This document shows positions 1-13,200 of a DNA stretch of 64,000 bases, piece by piece (the stretch's first letter is position 1; the number at the start of each line of letters is the position of its first letter). Source of the stretch: Clitoria ternatea (taxonomy: Eukaryota; Streptophyta; Magnoliopsida; Fabales; Fabaceae); NCBI GenBank assembly GCA_037962975.1, contig CM075676.1, positions 92,822,001-92,886,000 of the forward strand. Direction: 5' to 3'. Under the pieces are notes generated by a model, which saw only the letters and a program-made list of their open reading frames with translations, made no database searches and was not told the origin of the DNA. The position numbers and the translations under genes were made by a program.

Positions 1-1475
1 TTAGTATTATTCTCTCATCAAAATAAAAATTTTATCTACATACTTCACAAAATATAAGTTACATTAATGATCGAATAAATATCAAAATAAAATTTTAATT
101 CTAAAAAAATAAAGTAACTGCCCTAAGTTTTCTCCTTTCACTTTTGCAATTAAAAGGTTCTACTGAAATTGTATGCACTTCATATAAGAATTTAATGGTG
201 ACAAATTTTAGTATTATTCTCTTATATAGTAGGATGATGCTATATGACTTAACAACTTTTTTGAAAAATGAATTAGAAAGTATTACATGGTCTTTAATGA
301 TCCTTCAACATAATGGTGCTAGTCCTATATATCATCTACTTTTGGTTTCTTTGAAAGCTCTGGGGTTGGTTGGTCCATGAGTTTGATTTGTAAATTTTAT
401 GCCATAGCTGGAGTTGACAGAGAACTAGGTATAAACGTGGGTGGCTCACGTGACATATTAATGGTGGAGGAATTGATTGTTTTGGCATGAGAAAAGCAGG
501 GGAATGGAGTTCCATAATGCAAACCTTTCCTATCCCGTGCAAATTTTTGTTTATACCTCTCTATCATTTATCCAATTTCAATGCTCTTTATTTGGTGAAC
601 GCAAATATATCTACTTTCAACCGTGTTGCCCAAAAAATTACCAAGCATGTCTCAAACATACATATATTGTCTCTTTGATTCAATAACATTGGTTCTATCC
701 ATAGTTACAAAGACCGGCTAAGAGCATGTTTGCTCTACCGTTCAATGGAACAGAAATTAAGAGAAGAGAAAATCAACATCCCCTAAATTGACTGGTTGAA
801 TCGTTATGAATGTAAAAATTGATAAAGAAAAGATCCAATGTTAACTCAGATGAACCGGTCAAAAACCAGTCTGTTTTCATGTTTGGCAGTGATCTAAGTT
901 GTCGCTGTCCTGCTTTTGCTCTGAGCTGCCTTTATTAGATCTCCTGCTTTGCCGCAAACCGATCACTGATTTGATTGGCTTACAAGAAACGCAAGAGCCT
1001 AACTATAAAATTATTTTTACGGCAATTTTTTTTAATTTTGATTAATAACATTATGGTTGTATAATTTGACTTGATGTATCATATAAAAATATTAAAAAAT
1101 TTAAAATAATATTGTTCTGCATTCCTCTAAATATACGCATAATAAGACCAACCAGAGTCATACTTAACCTTGATTGGAACTTTTAGATTGAGCTTTGTTT
1201 TTTAATTTGTTACTTGAAACTATATTTTGACAAACAAATGATAGTTAAACGGGTGGCATAATGTGGTGTACAGTAGAAGGATGTGAACCAATGGCTAAGT
1301 TAGGAAGTTAAAATCTAAAGTGGAAGCATAAAGTCCACATGTTTGCCGCTGAACCCGTACACACCTCCAACGTTTTCTCTTCACTCCCTTCAATTTCTTA
1401 AATTCCTCTTCCATTTCAACGTATTCCTTCCTCTGTTGTCTCTGTTTTACAACAACTTGTGTTCAACCTTGTATC
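1..1475. other. Upstream flank of the MICU gene, no gene recognised
   Basis: AT-rich intergenic sequence. Short reading frames here resemble no family. The last ~110 bases before the ATG at 1476 are pyrimidine-rich, as in plant 5' leaders, so the transcription start is probably in 1340-1440. Part of this flank (from about 1119) is copied again inside intron 1 of the gene (see 3590-4359). Confidence 0.5.
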
Positions 1476-3007
1476 ATGTTTTCCTGGAGCAGAAGATTTC
1501 AGCTGTCTCTGCAGCATAACATTAGGCCCTTTTGCACCCAATCACAACGCTCCACCTCATCATCATCATCATCATCCCATGGTGGGTCCGGATATTATGA
1601 TAATAATAGCAGGCTTGGAGACTTTGAATCTTTTCTTAGATCAATCACTTCTGGGGTTGTGGTTGTTGCCTCCACCTTAGGATTTTGGTATTTCTCTTAT
1701 TCATCTTCTCCTCCTACCACTTCTCTTCACTCATTCGCTGATTATACAACTCAGGATCAGCTTCAACAAAACATTGAAAACAAATCCAAATTCCTCTTTA
1801 ATGGTATCATTCCCTTTCACTCATTAAATTTATCTTGCATGTAACCCTTTTCTTAATACATAAATGTAAGGGGGAAGCTTAACACTTATTCTCTCTCCAC
1901 TATTTCAGTAGATACAAAAAAAAAATATTATACCACATGTATTGAGAAATTAGTTTAAATTGGTTAATATGATGTTAGTTTTTAGAAAATTTATTGCTAA
2001 CATTCTAAGTTTATTAACTATGATGATAATAACAACAGGATAAATATAAAAAGATATATTTTTTTAGATGGTCTTGTAAATAAAATATAGAGGGAGTATC
2101 ATCATGGAATAAAAGAGTAGACTTACTGCTTGTTATGATTTGAACAGAAATTTGCATTTGATAAACATGTATAAACACATTATTTGTTTCTTTTTTATAA
2201 TTAAAAAATAAATTACTAACTACATATATTTTTACTTTCAACAAATGTAAAATGCACTCTCTCTTCTTTTTCTTCTTCTTTTCACATGATAGAATTATCT
2301 AAACACAAACAACAAACTTGTTATTATGAAAATTTTAAATTTGAAGTGAAATAATATTATTTATTTAATGTATAAAGTTTATATAATTTCTTAGACTTAT
2401 CCTAAAAGTTTAAAAACAAATTACCTAAACTATCTGAAAGGTATATGCATGAAGTATATCAAAACTAAATATATTAACTTCAGGTAAATAATTTGTTCAA
2501 TACCTTTAAATATCTTCAATATCATCTTCATATAATAGTTTTAGATTCGTAAATCACTGTAAATTTTGTAAATTTTATTAGTACTTGTTATACCAAATGA
2601 CATTCACTTTAATTATTATTTTGGTTTCATAAAGCTTAAAACTAACAAAGAATGTTTAAAATATAAAAAACAAAATTACCAGATCTCCACCATCAAACCA
2701 AAATATAAAAGTGAATGTCATTTGAATGAAAATAACTCATGCTTCACTGTTAAACAAAAGAGTAACGTTTCTGTCAATTTTTTGTTGCCCCACATCCAAA
2801 ATTTGACATCAAATGTATAAAAATCTCTTAGAAAATGTAAAGTGCATATAAAAAGTTGAGAAATAGGAAAACTATATACAATTACAGCCACAAATAATAT
2901 AATATATGGTTGTTTAAAATGAAAACTTCTATAAAGATGAAGTGTGAACCGCAAGAATTATCTTGATAGTTAGAGTCACGCATTGAATTATATATATAAG
3001 TAGTCCA

Positions 3008-3061
<54 letters not shown>

Positions 3062-6000
3062 TAAGATGATGTATTATATGAGATAGACTTTCGTGAGAGA
3101 AACAAGTCTACGCACAATTATACAATGAGTGGTTGAGATTAATCATGTGAGTTTTTAAAAAAAGTAATGTGACTTTTAAGTAGTCATGTGACTTTGAAAA
3201 ATATCTAATCTTAACCATCTATTATATGACTGCAGATTCGCTTAGAAAACCTTACATCCTATATATCACATATCTTTGTTGAGATAATTTTATTTGGGTT
3301 TTGATCATAGTTAACGTAGTTCACATCTTCTAATAACTATGTTTGGTGGAAATCTAACTTGAGACTCTTCCTATAAATAATTCATGTTTAATTCTTCTAA
3401 AATAAAATTTTATGTTTGAGCTTTGGAGATGGAAAAAATCTCCATAGATAAAATTCATCATACAATTATAAAAGATTGTCTCTAGAGAAAAATTCATATG
3501 GTTTTAAAAAATATATGGTTAAAATTTTTAAAATAACATATAATATTAAACCAATGGATTTAATAACCATTCCAATTTTTAAATCACTGTCTGCATTCCT
3601 CAAAACATAGGCATAATGTGACCAACGAGGGCCATACCTAACCTTATTTGGACTTTTAGATTGAGCTTAATTCACCAAACTGGTTTAGTGTTTGTGTACT
3701 TTCGAGTTAAGATTTTTTAATGGAAGTTGGTGAAAAGTTAGTTTTAAATGTATTACCTGAAACTATATTTTGACAAGCAAATGGCAGGCTTGGAGATTTT
3801 GAATCTTTTCTTAGATCAATCACTTCTGGGGTTGTGGTTGTTGGCTCCACCTTAGGCTTTTGGTATTTCTCTTCTTCGTCTCCTCTTCCTACCACTTCTC
3901 TTCACTCATTAGCTGATTATACAACTTAGGATCAGCTTCAACATATCATTGAAAACAAATCCAAATTCCTCTTTGACGGTATCACTCCCTTTCACTCATC
4001 AAATTTACGTTGCATGTAACCCTTTTCTTAATACATAAATGTTGGGGAAGCTTTGAAATCTGATCTCAACATTATTCTTATTCTCTCTCCTTCAGAACTA
4101 TTTCAATTGATAAAAAAAATTATTCCACATGTACTGAGAAATCAGTTTGAATTGGTTATTGTAGTGTTAGTTTTCAGAAAATTTATTGCTAACATTCCAA
4201 GTTTATTAACTATGATGATAATAACAAAAGGATAAATATAAAAAGATATCATTTTTTTAGATGGTCCCGTAAATAAAATATAGAGGGAGTACCATCATGG
4301 AATAAAAGAGTAGACTTACTAGCTTGTTATGATTCTAACAGAAATTTGCATTTGATAAATATTAAAGACGTAGATACTTAGATATAAGATGGCTTAAGCA
4401 CTTATATTAGTTACATTTATTTTGTTTCTTTGTTGATGCAGATGGTTTTAGAAGGAGAGTATTTTTCAATTATGAAAAGCGAATTCGTTTGCAGAGTCCC
4501 CCTGAAAAGGTAATCAATCTTTTGTCTGTGTTTTTTGTTTTTTGTTGAACAGCCATGCTGTTGTTGGTTATTTAGTTTAGGAAGCAGCAAATTGTGAACA
4601 CGGAATATTTCATTATCTAGCACCATGCATGTTTAACTGCAGGTTTTTGAGTACTTTGCATCTATTCGAACCCCTAGTGGCGAGTTTCTTATGACCCCTG
4701 CAGATTTGATGCGTGCCATTGTTCCTGTCTTTCCTCCTTCTGAATCAAACCGTGTTAGAGAGGGTTTTCTAAGAGGGGAGCAGGTTACTGGCGAGTTGCA
4801 GTGTGAACCTTCTGAATTTTTTATGCTCTTTGACACTAACAATGATGGACTCATTTCTTTTGCTGAGTGAGTATCTCTTTTTTATTTTCTTGAAACTTTT
4901 CTGTGGAACAATTTGTTTCAATTTAGAATATGAACCACGTTGATTGAGAGTTCAAGTGCTATTTGGATAACAGGTACATCTTTTTTGTTACTCTCCTTGG
5001 CATACCAGAGTCCAGCTTTTCAGTGGCTTTTAAAATGTTTGATCTTAACAATAACGGGTATGAATCTTCTCCTTCCCTTCCAGAAAATGTCATACGAATA
5101 TTCACAGATTACATGAAGCTTTGGCCATCAATTTTGTTGACAGAATTTTCAATGAGCTTCTGTCTATTGTGTTATGGGTGTCATTATTGATAGTTTGATC
5201 CTTAAGGCAATATATAATACATGCTAAGGAAACTGTCTATAATATAGATATGGATGTTTTTTCCAATGAAATTGATTTTCTCTTCTGTTATTTAGATGAA
5301 GAAATCGAATGTAAACATTTATCTTTTGGATACATCATCACATGATGTTTTCAAATGCTCATGCTCTGAAAGCTCAATCATGTTTATATAGTAACTGTTT
5401 AAGCCAATTTATTATGACACGCTAAACATAAAACCTAGCACTTAACAAGTTGAGTGTGTTAGATACTTGAGATATCAATTGAAACAGGCACAGAAATGTA
5501 GGCAAGATTCAGTTACAACATACAATATCAAACAGATTGCAGGATTAGGCTTACTAGTCAACTCTAAGAGTTTGACATTTTGTTTTGGGTTTTTGTACAT
5601 CTGAATTTTTTTAAAGAAGAGTTTGTCAACAGGGAAATAGACAGGAAAGAATTCAAGAAAGTGATGGCCCTGATGCGATCCCAAAACAGACAAGCGTCAA
5701 ACCACAGAGATGGACGACGTCTTGGTATTAAAACTTCAATAGAAAATGGGGGTCTATTGGAGTATTTTTTCGGTAAAGATGGAAAGACTTTCCTACAACA
5801 TGAAAGATTTGTTCAATTCTTAAGAGACCTGCATGATGAGGTATGTTAATTACTCCCCTATTACCTCTTAATCTAATGAATTTGCAGCACAATCTACAAG
5901 ATATGATACATTAATATATTCAAGGTACCGAGTAGTAAAGGATTCGGATGAAAACATAGACGTCCCTGATGCCATTCAAATCCCTCTTGGTGAGCATCCT

Positions 6001-7070
6001 TCCACAGGGAGATCCCCTGACGCCCAGGGGCTAGTTGAGTGATTGAAACTGGATAGAACTATTTATAATTTAGGCCTGTGCAGTAGTCCTCTGGGTAGCT
6101 TTCCGCTGACAGCCCCAACATGCCATTGACGCCCTACCTGGAAGAATTGGAAGTGTCATTTCCATCCCTACCATCTTCCCCCTTTTCCATCAAATAAAAT
6201 AATAGATAATATATTCAAGGCTTTATACTTTCTGATATTCATGCATATTGTATTGTCATACCATCTATGTTACAAATTCCTCTCTGCTGAAAACTATACT
6301 CAACTTCACCAAAGGAAGTTGATAACTTTGTGAAATTTTTAGGTTGAATCAATGTAATTATGCATTCTTAAAGATTAGGGATTTGGATTCTTTTAACTGT
6401 TCTACTTTGATCTTAAAATTTAATTTGCAGATCTTGAGGTTAGAGTTTTCCCATTATGACTACAATAAGAAAGGAACCATTACAGCCAAGGATTTTGCCC
6501 TGTCCTTGGTTGCATCTGCAGATGTCAATAACATAAACAAACTGTTAGATAGGGTTGAAGAATTAAACAGCGATGCACACCTAAGAGACTTAAGAATCTC
6601 ATACGAGGAGTTTCAAGCTTTTGCAGAATTGCGCAAGAAGTTGCAACAATTCTCTCTGGCCATATTCAGTTTTGGAAAAGTTAACGGGGTGTTGACAAAA
6701 TCTGATTTTCAAAGAGCAGCATCTCAAGTACTAATACCCCCTATGCCAAACTAAATGTATAGTAAGCTATTGACCATTTTTAGTCCATGAATAACTTCTT
6801 ACCATATGGTTCCCCTATTCATGCAGGTGTGTGGCGTCTGCATTACAGATAAAGTGGTTGACATAATTTTTCATGTGTTTGATGCTAACTGTGATGGAAA
6901 CTTAAGTGTTATTGAGTTTGTGAGAGTTATACATAAAAGAGAAAAAACTGCACCACTTTTTGGCTTTGAAGGTATAGTATCTTGCTGCTTGCACTGTGTT
7001 TCATCAGCTAAGCTTCAATTTTGATGGAGCAGGTTCACGAGTAAATAAGGATCATCACCTGAGGAACTAA
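1476..7070 (+). CDS. MICU: Mitochondrial calcium uptake protein, MICU-type EF-hand protein (8 exons)
   Basis: Plant MICU orthologue: a Ca2+ sensor of the mitochondrial intermembrane space that gates the calcium uniporter. Exons I derived from frame and GT-AG sites are 1476-1803, 4442-4509, 4643-4866, 4974-5057, 5633-5840, 6431-6727, 6827-6971 and 7033-7070. They sum to 1392 nt, or 463 aa, and every junction keeps frame. The N-terminus (MFSWSRRFQL) is Arg/Ser-rich like a mitochondrial presequence. A hydrophobic stretch at about residues 55-72 (SGVVVVASTLGFWYF) is a probable membrane segment. The canonical EF loops are DTNNDG (196-207), DLNNNG split by the exon 4/5 junction (230-241) and DANCDG (422-433). 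A loop at about 314 (DYNKKG) looks degenerate. Plant MICUs typically have such an extra EF-hand compared with animal ones. The C-terminus (exon 8, 12 residues) is the least certain exon. The gene appears intact. Intron 1 (2.6 kb) is long and holds a partial exon 1 duplicate. Confidence 0.9.
3012..3055. repeat. (TA)n microsatellite in MICU intron 1
   Basis: About 21 TA dinucleotides in a row, followed by AT-rich sequence. Confidence 0.95.
3590..4359 (+). pseudogene. Partial duplicate of MICU exon 1 and flanks inside intron 1
   Basis: This segment repeats about 1119-2166 in direct orientation, but lacks the ~340 bases that correspond to 1257-1599, which carry the start codon and presequence. 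Its exon-like part (from 3785) matches exon 1 from the Gly-Asp-Phe-Glu-Ser region to the donor site. In-frame ACT CAG has become ACT TAG (a stop, near 3928), so it cannot substitute as a coding exon. Flanking intron sequence (e.g. AAATATAGAGGGAGTA) is also shared. It is a local tandem duplication with an internal deletion. Confidence 0.85.
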
Positions 7071-7611
7071 AGGGGTGGGTTAGATGTGCACCTTGTTACT
7101 GTGATGAATTCAAGCATACTCTGCATGATTTAGGGTAACGGGTAGAAGATTCATTCCCCGTGTGAGATATCATATGACACTGTCACACCGTGACATGTCT
7201 GCTCAAAATTGTACAGTGATCAATTGTGTTGTTTAATATATATATTTTTAGGGGCCTAAGTCTTCATGTGTTGATATTTGTACATACTCACATTCGGCAC
7301 CTTAAATATTAATTCTTGCCTGTTATAGCATTTGTTCTTATTTGGTCATCTTCCTCAGTGTTACTGCTTCTAATACGAAATGATACAATAGTGTGACGAG
7401 GTTACTCACATTCTGCACACATTTGGAGACCACTTGTTGTGGCCTTGGACATAAGCAATAATAATTTGTTTATTTAACTTATTGTGAAGAGAGAATCATT
7501 TTATATTTTTCTGCTTTCAAAAGGAATTATGCAAAAAAGCAAATCCTATGAAATAAACGTTTTTCATCTTTTAAGACCTCTCAAGAAATAACTTGCCAAG
7601 TTCTATTTTGC
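7071..7611. other. MICU 3' flank, no gene recognised
   Basis: Sequence after the MICU stop codon, probably containing its 3' UTR. AT-rich, with no reading frame of note and no recognised repeat. Confidence 0.5.
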
Positions 7612-8115
7612 TTTAGACAATTCGTCTGCAAGAATTATCCATTTGAACAACAATGAAATAAATATGTGAAGTGGCTTGGCTTAGGCAAGATTCAATGGTG
7701 ATGCTATATATCTTAACAACAATGAAATAAATGGCAGCATTCAAGATGTGATTGGTAACAAGTGTTTTTTACCCTTAAGAATTCTCCTTTTGGAAAGTAA
7801 ATCACTTACAGGTACAGAACAGATACAGCATCAGTTATTTCCAGTTGACACTGTTGAAAATCCTAGATCTTCCTTATGATGTTTGAATCTTTCTTACAAC
7901 AAATTAAGAGGCAAACTCTCTACTTTCAGAATTAGGCACCTCAAAAGTATTTTAATGTAGCACAAAATTGAAATTTGAAACAACTTACAGGCCACCCTTA
8001 TTCCATTTGATGAGATCATGAGAGTACTCACGGGAAACAACCCTTTTCTTTGTGGACCTCCACTTGCACTTTCTTTCCTGTTGGGTCAACCACATGTTAT
8101 TTTACCAAACGACAC
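7612..8115 (+). pseudogene. Decayed LRR receptor-like protein (C-terminal LRR fragment)
   Basis: Translating the + strand across frames gives ordered LRR pieces. They are IYLNNNEINGSIQDVIGN near 7705, ILLLESKSLTG near 7782, LKILDL near 7853, and LNLSYNKLRGKLST near 7885. The last piece, GNNPFLCGPPL near 8033, is the hallmark juxtamembrane motif that closes the LRR region of plant receptor-like proteins and kinases. Frame changes and stops separate the pieces, and no transmembrane or kinase part follows. The phrase coding for LNNNEIN occurs twice (about 7645 and 7715), suggesting a local duplication. It is a relic with no intact product. Confidence 0.75.
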
Positions 8116-8888
8116 GGATGATTCCAGGGACCATGGAGTCATTTAAAGTTTGCATTTGCAGTGTCTTGAACATCGAATTTGGTTTTATTTAATAAATCCT
8201 CATTAGCAGCAAACTTGGTTTTATTTAACAGAGTTTATCCTCATCAATTGCTGTTACTCCATCAATGACAATTCTGGTACACTGTCAATTCACATATCTG
8301 AATCTAGTCTGCTTACCAAGTTTAAAATACAAAATGTACTTTAGCCCACAATTCGATTTATGGCTTTCTAGTTTACTTTTTCACTTAATAAGAATGCTGC
8401 CAGTTTTTAAAATAATCATCAGTAATAGAGGAAGGTAATGTCATAATAACATTGGCAAACTGAATTTCTTAAACCAAATATTGAAAATTTATGTTGATTA
8501 CCATTACAGATTGCTCTTTTTCTCAATTCTCATGCACTTTTTCAAACCATGTGAATCCTTCTATCCTTTTACAAAACTCCGAATTAATTTCTCTCCATTT
8601 AAACGAAAATTTTGATAACTTGCTCCTTACTTAGGCAAATTTCAGAAAAAAACTGAATGATTAGAATGAAATCTCCACGTGGTAGGTAGCATAGCATCTC
8701 CTAGCATATGACAAAACCCTTTACAAGAAGGGAGTGAATATCCAACATAACCGTACATGGTTTCCAAATTGAGAGTGAAACTTGCTAGCAATTCCCAAAC
8801 ACCATGTTCACCAATCAAAACATGTAAACCATCCATTAATTGTTGAAGATAAAAAACAACCACACGACCACACTTGATTCCATAACAT
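8116..8888. other. Intergenic, probably includes 3' UTR of the HARBI1-like gene
   Basis: No coding similarity recognised. A 73-codon frame at 8642-8863 on the minus strand has no recognisable domain and lies directly behind the minus-strand gene, so I read it as 3' UTR. Confidence 0.4.
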
Positions 8889-10211
8889 TCATTTTCTCGA
8901 ACTGACCCTACTCAGATGCAAAGCAAGCGAATCCCTTATCCTCATTGCACTCTCATCCAGCGTCCCATCAAAAGCATGAACAGCCTTTCCCTTTTCCACA
9001 CAACCCACCCCTTTATCCGGCATTGACTCATTACACTTGACAAGAAAATTATGCAACAAACAACCCGTAACAATCACAAACGGCAAATACTCAACACATT
9101 CCCGTTTCCACTTCCTTGATACTGCGAGAAGCTGCCACGTGGCACGTACCCAATGAAACGCATCACCGACCAACCTCATAGCATTCCTATGAGCACAATT
9201 GAAAGCCCTCTCAGCGGAACCAAAACTATCTTCCTCATTCACCCTATTGTAAGGTGTCAAAAGCCAAGGCAAAAGGGGAAAACAAGAATCTCCAAGAACA
9301 TACTGAGGAATCAAAGAACCATCGCTTAGCTTATAACATGGCCCTTGCAACAACTCCCTCGATTCCTCAACACCAACGTAAAGCTTACTCTGACGCAGAA
9401 TCGTTTCGGGTTTCATCGTCCTAGGCCACCCTGCGGAAACATCCAAGAACCTCCCTTCAGAATCCACCAAAGCTTGAACCATCAAGAACCCATTTTTACC
9501 ACAAAATTCGCCTTCAACTGCGAATTCAGCCAACCCCAGAACCCCAAAACAATTGGGAAGCGAGCTCCAGCCAAACCCCACCACAACCCTCTCGGAATCG
9601 GTCCGAAGCTCGAACAAATGCCCCAAATTACCGGTGACCGATTTGCAAAAGGTGAAGAAGGCACGACACGCCTCCGCCGGAGAAATCCCGAAGCGGCGGG
9701 ATACGGCCGCGTAGGTGGCGCCGTGGGCGAGTCGGAAAATTGCGGCGGCTAGGGCACAATCGGGGGGGATTTGGGGGAAGAAAGAGAGGGAAGGAGAGAG
9801 AAGGGTGAGGAGGTGGGAGAAAGAGGGTTTGGACATGCGGAAAGCGTGGAGCCATTGGGAATCGGAGGAGAGGGAACGGAAACGGTGGAACCAAGGGTGG
9901 CGTTGTGTCGGAGAGAGGGGAATGGAGTGGGAATTGGAGATTGAGGAAATTAGGGATTCGAGAGAAAGGGATTGGGAAGGGAGAAGAGTGAGGTCGTTGT
10001 TGGAGAGGAAGGAATGAGCAGTGAGTGTGACCTTAGACACTAACGCAGCGAGGTTTTCGTGGTTCGATTTCAAATGGTTAACGTTGGTTTTTGGTTTCTT
10101 CGACTTTCGCTTTTTCGCCATGCCGCCGGAGGATTTTCTGGATTTTTCTTCCAGATCTGGAGAATCACCCAAAGATTCGATTTTATTAAGCAGGAGTATT
10201 AGTTTATTCAA
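8889..10211 (-). CDS. PIF/Harbinger transposase-derived protein (ALP1/HARBI1-like), probably non-catalytic
   Basis: Single-exon protein of 440 aa from the first ATG, or 410 aa from Met31 (ATG at 10119-10121). Met31 opens the basic nuclear-signal-like stretch MAKKRKSKKPK and may be the true start. Residues about 150-395 follow the DDE_Tnp_4 (PF13359) pattern of HARBI1 and plant ALP1. There is a helix-turn-helix-like part (AAVSRRFGISPAEACRAF, 168-185), then a SLPNC motif, the block with GRFLDVSAGWP (253-263) and the LGDSCFPLLPWLLTPY block (306-321). Where active Harbinger transposases have the first Asp (GxIDGTH) this protein has GVLGLAE (223-229). Where they have the catalytic Glu (VERAFG) it has VGDAFH (348-353). 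Only the central Asp (308) remains. This fits a domesticated, catalytically dead nuclease; Arabidopsis ALP1 is a known PRC2-associated example. No terminal inverted repeats are seen nearby. It looks like an intact host gene, and whether it has ALP1-type chromatin function is inference. Confidence 0.85.
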   Translation of the reverse strand: MNKLILLLNKIESLGDSPDLEEKSRKSSGGMAKKRKSKKPKTNVNHLKSNHENLAALVSKVTLTAHSFLSNNDLTLLPSQSLSLESLISSISNSHSIPLSPTQRHPWFHRFRSLSSDSQWLHAFRMSKPSFSHLLTLLSPSLSFFPQIPPDCALAAAIFRLAHGATYAAVSRRFGISPAEACRAFFTFCKSVTGNLGHLFELRTDSERVVVGFGWSSLPNCFGVLGLAEFAVEGEFCGKNGFLMVQALVDSEGRFLDVSAGWPRTMKPETILRQSKLYVGVEESRELLQGPCYKLSDGSLIPQYVLGDSCFPLLPWLLTPYNRVNEEDSFGSAERAFNCAHRNAMRLVGDAFHWVRATWQLLAVSRKWKRECVEYLPFVIVTGCLLHNFLVKCNESMPDKGVGCVEKGKAVHAFDGTLDESAMRIRDSLALHLSRVSSRK

Positions 10212-10279
10212 ATTAAGTATAGAGGTTAATAAAATTCCCTACCAACAAAAATTAAAGAAACTGGATTCAGAAATTTAAA

Positions 10280-13200
10280 GGATAAATTTATTTTAACAAA
10301 TGATTTTTATGGCATTAGTTTATCAAGGTTTCACGCTGTCCCTGATTAATCCCTGTTCTCAATACAAAGGGGAATTAAATTCTAATTAATCACACATAAT
10401 CATATATTAAATCCATAATACTATCAATTTTATTATGCAATCCGGCAATCTCCAAGGCCCAATTCTTAATTCCTAATAAGATTGGCCCAATACAAAATCA
10501 AATAAAAAATGTGCAAACTACAAGATCTAAAAGTGACCAAAAACAAAAAAGGCTATACAAAGCCCAAACTAAATCCTACTTCCTAGGCCTAATAAATTAA
10601 TAAAATGAATACTAAAGTATATACAAAAGAATGTCAAGGCCCAAGAGGTGACCTAAAGGAGGTCCAAAAATAACTTTAGGCTCCTTACTCTAAAATAGTA
10701 CAAGTAAAGGTCTTCAAATGTTTCTCCTTGGGCTTAGGCTTATCCAAAGAAGTCATCAAAGAAGCCAAAGGTCTTTGGGGTGTCTCTTTGGCTTTCTTTA
10801 CCCTTTACCTAGTCAAAAGGCCACTAAAGCTCTCTAAGGCAACCTCAAGCTCTGTGTAGGGTTTAGGGTTTCTGTATAGGCAAGGCCTGTGTCACTTGAC
10901 ACTACGTGTTAGCCTCTGAACTTCTGCCTGACGCTATGCACCCATCTAGCGCTATGAGTTAAGAAGGATTTTTCCACTTGACACTACGCGTGAGGCCTAG
11001 CAGAATAGCCCCCTACTACATTATACAGATTTTAGTTTTAAAACCAACTTCTACAACCCCTAACTTGATTGATACAACTTTGATTTCTATAAAACTTGAC
11101 GGGCACTATATGCAACCTACTTCGTATCTGTTGGCGCAGCTCGTACCTCAAAATTCCTTTGTATGACAAAGATATTCACATAGATGCATTTAACTCCTTT
11201 TCAAGTATCTTTAACACCTAAAACCTACCAAATACAATCTAAATGGCAATTCAACAATGCACACAAGTTCTAGATACTCTTAGGAACCTATTGACAGCCT
11301 ATGGGGGCTAAGTCCTACCAAAACTCCAAATCGCCTGTTTAGTTGGCTTATCTAGCCAATTTTCCTTTGTAACTCCATTTCTAACTATTCCACCTATTGA
11401 TTCTCCATTCTAACTCATGGTTTCTCATTTCTAATACTAGGCTAACTATATATAACCTCTAGTCTTGAACTCTGCCATACCATCACTAAGTTCAACCAAT
11501 TTCGCATTTAATCAAGCGGATATATAGTAATTCACACAATGTATTTTCATAAGCATTCCATGTTACTCCATCAAAGCTCATTACTTAATTGAAATCAACA
11601 ACACGTACCTATAATATTACAATTATCAATTAAAATGGCTCAGTGCCAATACACCACACACAATTACAGAACCTGTCCATAGAATTTAATGATCAACTAA
11701 TAACATACAAGTGGTTCTTATGCATAACATTAATATAAACATCATCATCATCATGTTCATATATAACCATCAACCAAAATCCATTATCACCATCAACTAC
11801 ACATATACATATATTCAGCATCCACACAACAGAAGACACTTGATTATAAAACATACTTATACATGCACACACACACATATCTGAGATATAATTACTCCTT
11901 GGGATTGCTCCGCATGTTCACTTTGCACTGGTTTCTGCAGTATCAACATGTTCCCTGTCTTCAGTCACTAAAAATAGCAGTAAGAGTGAATGACTAGCAA
12001 TATAAATTAATGTAAATAAACCACCAATATAGGAAAAACATACAACAGCTAAATATATTATTCAATTACCATTTCTTTATTTGTTATACTTTATTTAACT
12101 AATCATCGATTAATGCCAATCTTATTTCACATTATTAGTTCTATTCAATCACTAACATTCACACCACATGTTTCAGATATTTATTCAAATAATCAAACAC
12201 CATTTTCAATTCAAACATTCCACAATTGACTCTCAGATAATATCAATATATAACTCTCTTGTATCCGGATACTAAAATGGATTGGCCATCAACTGGTGAT
12301 CCTACCCGAACATCATGAACCCTGCCTAGTTCACTAAGCCTCGGATGGCTTCCCACATCACCACTGAGTCCTATCTGACCACCGGGTAATTCAATTGGGC
12401 CACGCTCGACCACTAAAGTCAAAATAAGGGGTAAACTATACTGATCGGCGGCCCGTACCACACAATATACATATATCACAAATATATCTCAATATCAGAT
12501 AGATTAATTTACAATAAATTGTCTCGACATCACAATCATCTCCCGATGACCTCAATATAACCACTCAGGTAAATAAATTCTCGTATCATTTCATATATCA
12601 ATTCTCCAGCTATCAACATCTCTTATTTCACATCATAAGCTCACACCAACACTTTATCCATTCATATAAATCAATAATTCATCATTTCATATTCACAAAT
12701 CATCAATCTCGCATAAATTCATTATCCATCACATTTATACACTATTTTTACAAGTTAAATCATCATTAATTCTTTTCTAAAATTATGTTTTCATACAATT
12801 TTCATATTCACATCTTCCTGCTTAATTCCCGAATTCTATTTTTCACAAAATTAATATTTCTAACACCATATTCCAACCCTTACCCTCTCCATTTAGATTA
12901 TATTTCGTATTCATATGCCATTGAATTCATATAACATCATAAACTACTAATTAAAAGATCATTATTATTTTGCATCAATTTAATATCACTATATATATAT
13001 ATATAGCTTCATAACTCATTAAAATTAATTATTCCCCAATCTATCAATTCTTTTCACGTTCAAAACTCCTAGATTTTCATAGCCACTCCTATTTCACATA
13101 AATCATTATTCACTATTTCATTTCATCAGTTCATATCAATATACTACAATTTCAATTAAATATATATAAACTCGTAATTCATCATCTGTAACATTCAACG

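Noticed and set aside
5930..6185. GC-richer block in MICU intron 5, possibly coding or a TE piece
   Set aside because: No frame continues the protein, and the flanking exons join in phase without it. I could not identify a repeat family.
9345..10017. Several overlapping frames opposite the HARBI1-like gene
   Set aside because: Shadow frames of the GC-richer coding strand; only the minus frame carries conserved transposase motifs.
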